From Limnohabitans sp. (GTDB lineage Bacteria > Pseudomonadota > Gammaproteobacteria > Burkholderiales > Burkholderiaceae_C): DNA of 16,610 bases. Location of the stretch: positions 1-16,610 of the forward strand of contig JALQUL010000298.1 in the NCBI GenBank assembly GCA_023260735.1. Direction: 5' to 3'. The stretch's first letter is position 1; every line of letters begins with the position of its first letter. The notes under the pieces were generated by a model. The model was not told the DNA's origin. It worked only from the letters and a program-made list of their open reading frames with translations, and ran no database searches. Positions 7,943-14,729 of the stretch are shown piece after piece. A program made the position numbers and the translations under genes.

Positions 7943-9136
7943 ATGAAACTTCAATCTATTAAAACCTTTATTGTTGGCAATCCTCCTCCTGCTTTTGGTG
8001 GACGTTATTTTGTATTTGTAAAACTCACCACTGCTTGCGGTATAGAGGGTGTTGGTGAAATTTACGCCGCTACTTTTGGTCCTAAAGTAATTGCTGCTAT
8101 GGCTGAAGATATGTTTGGTCGTATCTTTGAAGGCAACGACCCTAAACAAATCGAAACCATGTGGCGAAAAGCCCATGGCGCTGGTTTTACTCTGCGACCA
8201 GATGTGTCGGTGCAAGGTGTATTCAGTGGTCTAGAAATGGCTTGTTGGGATATTGTGGGTAAAGCTCTTAACCAACCTGTTTACAATTTATTAGGTGGTT
8301 TGGTTAACCCAAGACTTCGCTCTTACACTTATTTATACCCTGGTGAAGGCGAAGATGATTCTTTTTATGATGATCCATATCGTTCTGCCGAGCGTGCAGT
8401 TGAATATGTAGAGCAAGGCTTTACTGCCCTTAAATTAGACCCTGTTGGCGGTTATTCAGTATTTGACCCACGCCAACCTACTCTTGAGCGCATGGAGTTA
8501 AGCGAAAAGTTTTGTCGCCTCATTCGTGAGGCAGTAGGTACTAAAGCCGATATTTTATTTGGCACCCACGGTCAGTTTACTATTTCAGGTGCTAAGCGTT
8601 TAGCGCAAAAATTAGAACCTTATTCTCCATTGTGGTTTGAAGAGCCAACCCCTCCAGAAATGCCAGAAGAAATGGCTAAAGTGGCTCATTACACCAGCAT
8701 ACCAGTAGCCACTGGCGAACGCTTGTGTTCTAAGTATGAATTTGCCAGGGTACTGCAAACCGGAGCGGCTTCTATTTTACAACCTAACTTGGGCCGAGTA
8801 GGCGGTATTTTAGAGGGGAAAAAAATTGCTGCTATGGCTGAAACCCATTACGCACAAATTGCTCCGCATTTGTATTGTGGCCCTATTGTGGCTGCCGCTA
8901 ATATTCAATTGGGTGCATGTATTCCTAATTTCTTAATCTTAGAGAGTATTCAAAAGTTTGGTGGTTTCCATGCTGAGTTGCTTAAAAAGCCGTTGAAGTG
9001 GGAAGATGGTTATGTGATTCCTTCAAGCGAGCCTGGTTTGGGTGTAGAACTGAACGAAGAAGTGGCTTTGGCTCATCCTTATGAAGGTGACAAGCTTCAC
9101 CTCGAAATGGCACAAACACCATTAGGTTACTTTTAA
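7943..9136 (+). CDS. mandelate racemase/muconate lactonizing family protein, galactonate-dehydratase-like
   Basis: A 397-residue enolase-superfamily protein: N-terminal capping domain (1-125) and a TIM barrel (about 130-370). The closest resemblance I recall is D-galactonate dehydratase DgoD, with FEEP (232-235), TGER (258-261), LQPNLGRVGGI (279-289), APHLYCGP (307-314) and a late E334. This subgroup abstracts a proton alpha to a carboxylate and dehydrates sugar acids. K164 (ALKLDP) is at the place of the second-strand lysine. At the third strand the usual Asp metal ligand (DxN or DxH) is replaced: FGTHGQ at 206-211 has G207 where the Asp should be, with H209 kept. Activity or metal binding may therefore differ. 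The start at 7943 gives the usual MKI-like opening. It lies 42 bases after the GMC gene, in the same block. The superfamily call is sure; the substrate is not. Confidence 0.9.
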   Translation: MKLQSIKTFIVGNPPPAFGGRYFVFVKLTTACGIEGVGEIYAATFGPKVIAAMAEDMFGRIFEGNDPKQIETMWRKAHGAGFTLRPDVSVQGVFSGLEMACWDIVGKALNQPVYNLLGGLVNPRLRSYTYLYPGEGEDDSFYDDPYRSAERAVEYVEQGFTALKLDPVGGYSVFDPRQPTLERMELSEKFCRLIREAVGTKADILFGTHGQFTISGAKRLAQKLEPYSPLWFEEPTPPEMPEEMAKVAHYTSIPVATGERLCSKYEFARVLQTGAASILQPNLGRVGGILEGKKIAAMAETHYAQIAPHLYCGPIVAAANIQLGACIPNFLILESIQKFGGFHAELLKKPLKWEDGYVIPSSEPGLGVELNEEVALAHPYEGDKLHLEMAQTPLGYF

Positions 9137-9226
9137 ATCTTTGTATTCAATAGCTCTGTACATTGCTTAGTTTTTGTGCCTAGCTATTAATTATTTTTAC
9201 TTATCTATTGCCGATTGGCTTTTTAT

Positions 9227-10651
9227 ATGAATGCATACTTAAATTACATCAACGGCGAGTGGTTGGGCAACGATCAAGCCAATCCATTTAGCGTTGAAAA
9301 CCCAGTCAATAATCAAATTATTGCGACTGTTTCTGCCGCTAGTTTTGAGCAAGTAAAAGCAGCGTGTGATGGTGCTGCCCAAGCACAAAAATTGTGGCGT
9401 AAACGTACAGCTATTGACCGTGCTGAAATGTTGCGTAAAATGGCCGATAGCCTAGTCGCGCACAAAAATGCGATTGGTAAAGCTTTAGCTTTAGAGTCAG
9501 GCAAAAGCCTTGAAGACTCAGAAAATGAAGCCGTTTATGCAGCCGAAGTAACTCGTTATCACGCTGAATGGGCTAGGCGCATAGAGGGCGAAGTTATCCC
9601 TAGCGACTCACCCAACGAAAACTTGGTTTTGCACCGCGAACCTATGGGTGTGGTGGCTTGCTTAATTCCGTTTAATTATCCAGTTTATACATTGCTACGT
9701 AAAATTGCTCCGGCCTTAATTGCTGGCAATGCAGTGGTCGTGCGTCCTAGTAACCACACACCAAGTAGTGCTTTTGAAATTGCTAAAGCCATTGAAGCCG
9801 CAGGTATGCCTGCTGGTTTGGTCAATATTATGACCATGGATCATGATAAAGCACAGGCCATGTGTACCCATCCAAAAGTCACCATGCTCACCTTAACCGG
9901 TGGGGTAGGCGCAGGCCGTATGATGATGGAATATGCCAAGGTCAATATTGCCAAAACCTCTCTTGAATTGGGTGGAAAAACTCCTGCCATTATTACGCCT
10001 AGTGCAGACCTAGATAAAGCAGCTTCTGATATTGTGCGCTCTCGTACTACTCACTGTGGCCAATTGTGTACAGCGGTAGAAAGGGTTTATGCACACGAAA
10101 GTATTCATGATGCTTTATTGGTAAAAATCAAAGAAAAAATGCAAGCTAGGCAAGTGGGTGACCGTGCAAATCAAGCCGATTTAATGGGCCCTTTGGCCAG
10201 CCGTGCTGCACAACAAAAAACCCATGCTATGGTCGAAAAAGCCATCGCAGAAGGTGCAAAATTAGAGTGTGGTGGTGAACTCCCAAGTGGTGCTGGTAAT
10301 TTTTATCCTGCTACCTTGTTAAGCGGTGTACAACAACATATGGAAATTGTACGTGAAGAAATTTTTGGCCCAGTATTGCCAGTTTTAAGTTACACTCAGC
10401 TCGAACAAGCGCTAGATTTAGCCAACGATCACCAGTTTGGTTTGGCGAGTGTTATTTACACAGAAGATTACCGTACGGTACAACTGTTTGCCAACGAAAT
10501 AGAGGCAGGTGAGTTGTATATTAACCGTACGCCTGCTGACCCCTATCAGGGTTATCATGCAGGTTGGAAAAAATCGGGTTTAGGCGGCGATGATGGTAAA
10601 CATGGTATGCTTGAGTTCACGCAAACCCGATTGGTCATCATGCCGTATTAA
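9227..10651 (+). CDS. AldA-like NAD-dependent aldehyde dehydrogenase
   Basis: A 474-residue cytosolic aldehyde dehydrogenase. The oxyanion asparagine is N150 (PFNYP), the general base E247 (LELGGK) and the nucleophile C281 (HCGQLC). The C-terminus, with YHAGWKKSGLGGDDGKHGM and then LEFTQT, closely matches lactaldehyde/glycolaldehyde dehydrogenase AldA, not betaine aldehyde dehydrogenase BetB. Likely substrates are small hydroxyaldehydes, oxidised to hydroxyacids with NAD. The cofactor loop that normally reads KPSE reads RPSN here (173-176), an unusual change at the lysine that contacts NAD. I chose ATG 9227 over the TTG at 9215 because the protein then opens with the standard YINGEW. It lies 90 bases after the MLE gene, probably as the last gene of the block, convergent with the LysR regulator. 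Confidence 0.92.
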   Translation: MNAYLNYINGEWLGNDQANPFSVENPVNNQIIATVSAASFEQVKAACDGAAQAQKLWRKRTAIDRAEMLRKMADSLVAHKNAIGKALALESGKSLEDSENEAVYAAEVTRYHAEWARRIEGEVIPSDSPNENLVLHREPMGVVACLIPFNYPVYTLLRKIAPALIAGNAVVVRPSNHTPSSAFEIAKAIEAAGMPAGLVNIMTMDHDKAQAMCTHPKVTMLTLTGGVGAGRMMMEYAKVNIAKTSLELGGKTPAIITPSADLDKAASDIVRSRTTHCGQLCTAVERVYAHESIHDALLVKIKEKMQARQVGDRANQADLMGPLASRAAQQKTHAMVEKAIAEGAKLECGGELPSGAGNFYPATLLSGVQQHMEIVREEIFGPVLPVLSYTQLEQALDLANDHQFGLASVIYTEDYRTVQLFANEIEAGELYINRTPADPYQGYHAGWKKSGLGGDDGKHGMLEFTQTRLVIMPY

Positions 10652-10717
10652 TCGTTTTATGAGCGGACTGTATTTTTAAAATAAATTGGGCAAAGGTAAA
10701 GTTAACAAAAGAGAAAT

Positions 10718-10776
10718 GGCCTGGCATACTTCAACAAAAAACGTTTTTTTATGGTTTTGTATTATTCAGGCCTTTT
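10718..10776. terminator. possible bidirectional terminator between convergent genes
   Basis: Arms GGCCTG (10718-10723) and CAGGCC (10767-10772) enclose a 43-base loop, followed by TTTT on the plus strand. Inside is a perfect 14-base palindrome of six A's, CG and six T's (10736-10749), plus an ACAAAA/TTTTGT pair. The location, between the ends of the aldehyde dehydrogenase and LysR genes, suits a shared terminator. The long loop and short outer stem make the call uncertain. Confidence 0.4.
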
Positions 10777-11718
10777 CTACACTCGAGCTTTATTGTTGGC
10801 GGCGCCTTTGCCCGGTTTTTCCATCTCTGCTAATAACCATTGTTTAAAAGTGTGCGCTGCTGAATGGGTCTCTAAGCCCTCTGGTGCAATTAAATAATAC
10901 GCCTCTTTCATGGGCATACTAAAGGCCAGTGGTCTGATTAATTCGCCACTTTCCAATAAATCTTTAGCAATAGTGTCATGGGCTAATGCCACACCCAAAC
11001 CTGCTTTAGCCCACTGCAAACTCACTGCCCAAGTGCTCACCCTATGCACCATTGGTATTTTTTTAGTTTTGGTAGATAAGTGAGGATAACTTTCTAGGTA
11101 ATGCTCCCAGCTCTCTAAGGTGCCGGGTAAGTCTAATAATCTTTGCTCTAACAAATCATCAATGGTATTGATTTTTTGAGCCAAACTAGGCGAGCAAACT
11201 GGAAACAAGGTTTCATGAGTTAACCTTTTACCCACTCTAGAATCCCATTGACCTTGGCCGAATAAAATTTCAAGGGCCACTGTACTACTAGGTTTGTCTT
11301 GCGCCCAAATAGGCGTAGCTAAATTTAATTGTACCCAAGGGTTGGCTTCTAAAAATTTTTCTAATCTGGGCGTAAGCCAAAAAATTGTAAACGACAGATT
11401 CGATTGCAACTCTAGCACATGAGGTTGGTTACGCCCAGTTAATTCGCTTGTACCCTGTGCTAGCAGGCTAAAAGCAGCTTGCACTGTAGGTAAGTAGGCA
11501 AGGGCATCTTCGGTGAGCTCTAGGCCCCTTACACGCCTTAAAAACAGGGTTCTACCTAGGGCATGCTCAAGACTTTTAATTTGTTGACTTACCGCCGACT
11601 GCGTCATGTGTAATTCTTCGGCGGCAGTAGTAAAACTCAGACTCCGTGCAGACGCTTCAAAAGCTCTTAACCAATTAAGGGGCGGTAATCGTTTGGTTTT
11701 GGAAAAAGCATGGTTCAT
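10777..11718 (-). CDS. LysR-type transcriptional regulator, GcvA-like
   Basis: A 313-residue regulator. The N-terminus starts LPPLNWLRAFEASAR (11-25), typical of the GcvA subgroup, followed by the winged helix-turn-helix around residues 25-60, with TAAEELHMTQSAVSQQIKSL as the recognition region. Residues about 95-300 form the periplasmic-binding-protein-like effector domain. LysR regulators bind a small effector, often a pathway compound, and usually control a divergent neighbour as well as themselves. Here the divergent gene is the beta-hydroxyacid dehydrogenase (11959), and the aldehyde dehydrogenase block ends convergently, so control of both sides is plausible. The ATG at 11718 has no clear Shine-Dalgarno but gives the standard GcvA-like start. 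The effector is unknown. Confidence 0.93.
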   Translation of the reverse strand: MNHAFSKTKRLPPLNWLRAFEASARSLSFTTAAEELHMTQSAVSQQIKSLEHALGRTLFLRRVRGLELTEDALAYLPTVQAAFSLLAQGTSELTGRNQPHVLELQSNLSFTIFWLTPRLEKFLEANPWVQLNLATPIWAQDKPSSTVALEILFGQGQWDSRVGKRLTHETLFPVCSPSLAQKINTIDDLLEQRLLDLPGTLESWEHYLESYPHLSTKTKKIPMVHRVSTWAVSLQWAKAGLGVALAHDTIAKDLLESGELIRPLAFSMPMKEAYYLIAPEGLETHSAAHTFKQWLLAEMEKPGKGAANNKARV

Positions 11719-11868
11719 AATTGGTAATGCGTAACAAACAATATCAAAAGTAAGATAACGGTAAATTAAAGCGTTTAGGTCTTTGTTTGCGGTATTGTAT
11801 GCATTAGTTAGCTATAAGTTTTACTAATTTAGCAACTACGGTTCTTTTAATTGTCAGCTAGGGTTATT

Positions 11869-11914
11869 TTTGCCACACTTCAGTACTTTTTAAAATAGTT
11901 GGTACCAATCAACT
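11869..11914 (+). promoter_or_regulatory. candidate promoter with overlapping palindromic operator
   Basis: A -10-like TAAAAT (11891-11896) lies 16 bases after a TTTGCC (11869-11874). It is followed at once by a perfect 10-bp palindrome TTGGTACCAA (11899-11908), nested in AGTTG/CAACT arms (11897-11901 with 11910-11914). The palindrome would sit at the transcription start, a usual repressor position. A separate inverted repeat ATTAGT/ACTAAT in the LysR-dehydrogenase spacer, near 11804-11829, could be a LysR site. All of this is inferred from pattern only. Confidence 0.35.
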
Positions 11915-11958
11915 GCTGTTGCTTTCTTATTTAACGATTTAATTTTTGGAGTTTAGAC

Positions 11959-12885
11959 ATGCATTCACAATTCAAAATTGCTTTTATTGGCCTAGGTAAT
12001 TTGGGCGAGCCATTATGTCATAACCTCACTAAAAATGGTTTTAATGTGACGGTTACTGACCTTAACAAAGAGAGTGCTAAACGTTTGGTAAGTGAAGGTG
12101 CTACTTGGGCTGACTCCGTAGCCGATGCATGCAAAGATGCAAACGTAGTCATTACCGCATTGCCGTCAGTTGCCGCTTCTCGTAAAGTAGTAGAGGGTGC
12201 TAATGGTGTGTTTGATAACCTTGCCTCTGGTGGCATCTGGATTGAAATGAGCACCACCGATTTGCACGACTTGCAACGCTTAAATGCAGCGGCTAATGCC
12301 AAAGGCATTCAAGTTCTTGAATGCCCTGTAACAGGTGGTGTGCATTTAGCAGAATCTGGCGAAATTACCGTCTTAGTAGGCGGTGATGAAGCTACCGCAA
12401 AACATGTTGCTCCAATTTTAGATTGTATGGGTGGACAAACTATTTACATGGGCAAAATGGGGAACGCCTCAGTGGTAAAAGTGGTAACCAATATGTTGGC
12501 CTTCATCCATTTGGTAGCTGCTGGCGAAGCCATGATGTTGCCAGCTGTTTATGGTGTTGACCCCGATGCAACTTACCGTGCGATTCGTGCTAGTTCAGGT
12601 AATAGTTTTGTTCACGAAACAGAATCTAAACTCATCTTAAGTGGTAGTTACAACGTAAAGTTTACTATGGACTTGGCTTGTAAAGATTTAGGTTTAGTGA
12701 ACGATATTGCGAAAGAACTGAATGTGCCCCTAGAGTTGGGCAGTATGACACAACAAATCTTTAGACGCGCTCGTGGTTTGTTTGGTAGCGAAGCTCAATC
12801 GCCAGAAGTGGTCAAAATGTTAGAACAAGCTTGTGGCATTGACTTACGTGCCCCTGGTTACCCCACAGAGTTAGTTGCCGAATAA
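11959..12885 (+). CDS. beta-hydroxyacid dehydrogenase (3-hydroxyisobutyrate dehydrogenase family)
   Basis: A 308-residue NAD(P)-dependent dehydrogenase. The N-terminal Rossmann motif GLGNLG is at 11-16, with D34 (TVTDLN) at the end of the second strand, which favours NAD over NADP. The substrate motif CPVTGGVHLAESG runs from 122 to 134. The catalytic lysine is K174, with N178 four residues on, as in the family. The helical C-terminal domain covers about 170-300. Members oxidise 3-hydroxyisobutyrate, tartronate semialdehyde, 2-(hydroxymethyl)glutarate and similar acids; the sequence does not settle which. A good GGAG (11948-11951) precedes the ATG. It opens the second block, divergent from LysR, with 19 bases to the dioxygenase gene, so it likely handles a hydroxyacid from that pathway. 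Confidence 0.92.
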   Translation: MHSQFKIAFIGLGNLGEPLCHNLTKNGFNVTVTDLNKESAKRLVSEGATWADSVADACKDANVVITALPSVAASRKVVEGANGVFDNLASGGIWIEMSTTDLHDLQRLNAAANAKGIQVLECPVTGGVHLAESGEITVLVGGDEATAKHVAPILDCMGGQTIYMGKMGNASVVKVVTNMLAFIHLVAAGEAMMLPAVYGVDPDATYRAIRASSGNSFVHETESKLILSGSYNVKFTMDLACKDLGLVNDIAKELNVPLELGSMTQQIFRRARGLFGSEAQSPEVVKMLEQACGIDLRAPGYPTELVAE

Positions 12886-12904
12886 TTCCAACTAGGTGTT
12901 GATC

Positions 12905-14014
12905 ATGTCAAAAATTTCGATTCAAAATAATAGCCAAGGCTACCAATTATTTTTAGATGATGCTGGCACGCAGCGCCATTTGCCTGCCTTATGGATTAGA
13001 GCTCAAACTTTTGATCCCGAGCAACGCGATTTAGTGACCCGCCAACGTCTATTTAATCCCCATCAGTTGCCTACCAATTTATCATTACAAAGTGCCCAGT
13101 GGCAAGGTGATGATTTGTTATTGGGTTTTAGTGATGGCTACACTGGTATTTTTAAGGTGGCTGACTTGCTAGATAGGGTGAATTTAACAGAAGATATGCC
13201 TTCGCAAATTCCTTGGAAAGCAGATGTTAATCCGCCAAAATTTAGTTGGCCAGAAATTGTAAAAGATGAAAAAGTGTTTTTTCAAGCACTTGAAAAATTC
13301 ATTCAATACGGTTTTTTAATCATGACCGATACTCCTACCAATCGTGATTCAATTGTGGATATTGCCAATCAATTTGGTTATATTCGCGATACTAACTTTG
13401 GTTCGTATTTTGAAGTGTATTCAAGGCCAGACTCTAACGATTTAGCTTATCGCCCAGTGGCTATTGGCCCTCACACCGACAATCCTTATCGTACCCCCAC
13501 ACCTGGCATTCAAATTTTGCAATGTTTGCAAAACGAAACCAGTGGTGGTGATTCTACTTTAGTTGATAGTTTGTCGGTGGCAGAAACTGTACGCAATCAA
13601 GACCCTGAAGGCTTTAAATTATTGTGTACAGTGCCAGTGCGTTTTGAATTCCAAGACCCGACTACTTTCTTAGTGAATATTTCTCCAATGATTGAAGTCG
13701 ATGGTAATGGCAAAATGTTGGGTGTATTGTATAGCCCAAGGTTAGATGATATTGGTTTAATGTCCGAGCAAGATACCCAACGTTTCCATAAGGCTAGACA
13801 AGAAATGGGACGCCTATTTGACGACCCTGCTTATGAAATTCGTTTTCGTTTGTTAAGCGGAGAGGCCATGATGTTTGATAACAACCGGGTATTGCATGGT
13901 CGCACCGAGTTTAACCCGCAAGAAGGTCATAGGCAGTTGCAAGGTTGCTACATTGACCGTGATGCACCACGTAGTCATTACCGTGTGTTAGCGCGTAAAC
14001 TAGCTGGAAAATAA
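12905..14014 (+). CDS. TmpA/gamma-butyrobetaine-hydroxylase-like Fe(II)/2-oxoglutarate dioxygenase
   Basis: A 369-residue TauD/TfdA-fold dioxygenase. The iron ligands are H190, D192 (GPHTDNPYR) and H331 (RVLHGR); the 2-oxoglutarate-binding arginine is R343. The N-terminal domain (1-90) aligns with the domain of gamma-butyrobetaine hydroxylase but has none of its zinc-binding cysteines, and the matching histidine is Y79. The region matching the trimethylammonium cage has F165, F169 and Y182, all aromatic, so a quaternary ammonium substrate is plausible. An adjoining HD oxygenase gene recalls TmpA, which hydroxylates 2-(trimethylamino)ethylphosphonate. Trimethyllysine or butyrobetaine hydroxylation is an alternative, though the HD partner argues against it. 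The ATG at 12905 has AGG (12894-12896) eight bases upstream; in-frame GTG and TTG codons at 12896 and 12899 are less suited. It lies 19 bases after the dehydrogenase gene, clearly co-transcribed. Confidence 0.85.
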   Translation: MSKISIQNNSQGYQLFLDDAGTQRHLPALWIRAQTFDPEQRDLVTRQRLFNPHQLPTNLSLQSAQWQGDDLLLGFSDGYTGIFKVADLLDRVNLTEDMPSQIPWKADVNPPKFSWPEIVKDEKVFFQALEKFIQYGFLIMTDTPTNRDSIVDIANQFGYIRDTNFGSYFEVYSRPDSNDLAYRPVAIGPHTDNPYRTPTPGIQILQCLQNETSGGDSTLVDSLSVAETVRNQDPEGFKLLCTVPVRFEFQDPTTFLVNISPMIEVDGNGKMLGVLYSPRLDDIGLMSEQDTQRFHKARQEMGRLFDDPAYEIRFRLLSGEAMMFDNNRVLHGRTEFNPQEGHRQLQGCYIDRDAPRSHYRVLARKLAGK

Positions 14015-14055
14015 TTTTTTGATCGGTATGACCTTATACCAATAGGAGTAAAAAA

Positions 14056-14637
14056 ATGGACAAAGTCGAATTTATCCAAATGAAAGATGGTACTTATGAA
14101 GAGTATCAGTTTTTACACAAATTAGAGGCTCAATATATTTTAGGTTTGCCTGAGCGCTTATTAAAAAGTGTTGAAAACTTAGGCGGTACTTTGCAAGGCT
14201 ACCAAATTAGTCGCCTAGAACATTCTCTTCAAAGTGCTACTCGTGCAGAAGCCGATGGTGCCGACAAAGAAATGATTGTGGCAGCATTATTACACGATAT
14301 TGGCGATGAATTAGCCCCACAAAATCATTCACAAATGGCCGCTAGCGTATTGCGTCCTTATGTGCGTGCAGAGGTGGCATGGGTTATTGAAATGCATGGT
14401 TTGTTTCAAATGCAATATTACGCCCATCATTACAATCTAGATGACAAAGGTCATTTGGCTTATAAAGATCATCCTTGGTTTGATTCTGCGCAGCGCTTTG
14501 TAGAGCTTTACGACCAAGCTGCATTTGATCCTAACTATCCTAGCAAACCTTTAAGTTATTTTGCTCCTATGGTGCGTGAAATTTTTACTCGCACTCCTTT
14601 TGACCCAGCAATTCTTAAAGAATTGCCAACCAAATAA
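14056..14637 (+). CDS. TmpB/PhnZ-like HD-domain diiron oxygenase
   Basis: A 193-residue soluble HD-domain protein. The six ligands of the PhnZ-type mixed-valent diiron site can be placed: H56 (LEHS), H80-D81 (LLHDIGD), H91, H114 (MHG) and D153 (LYDQ). This set separates HD oxygenases from the hydrolase HD family. PhnZ and TmpB use O2 to cleave the C-P bond of 1-hydroxyphosphonates, and inositol oxygenase cleaves a C-C bond with the same fold. The adjacent TmpA-like gene supports a two-step hydroxylation-then-cleavage role. PhnZ's Tyr24 and Glu27, which shape its active site, correspond by spacing to L46 and Y49 here, so the substrate differs from PhnZ's. A strong AGGAG (14044-14048) precedes the ATG, with a small GGTAT/ATACC inverted repeat just upstream. 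Function beyond this class is inference. Confidence 0.83.
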   Translation: MDKVEFIQMKDGTYEEYQFLHKLEAQYILGLPERLLKSVENLGGTLQGYQISRLEHSLQSATRAEADGADKEMIVAALLHDIGDELAPQNHSQMAASVLRPYVRAEVAWVIEMHGLFQMQYYAHHYNLDDKGHLAYKDHPWFDSAQRFVELYDQAAFDPNYPSKPLSYFAPMVREIFTRTPFDPAILKELPTK

Positions 14638-14729
14638 ATTCCTTAAAAAAAGATAGTTCTTAGTTATTTTTGTTTGAGTTAAGAGTATAGTTTGTACATT
14701 ATTTTGTTCCACTTTTATTCTTAACTCCT

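Noticed and set aside
6269..10651. betA/betB choline-to-betaine operon
   Set aside because: The GMC protein has His where BetA has Asn, and the aldehyde dehydrogenase C-terminus is AldA-like, not BetB-like. No betI-type regulator is present.
12905..14637. Carnitine biosynthesis (trimethyllysine or butyrobetaine hydroxylase)
   Set aside because: The HD-oxygenase partner and altered acid-recognition residues fit a TmpA/TmpB-like pair better.
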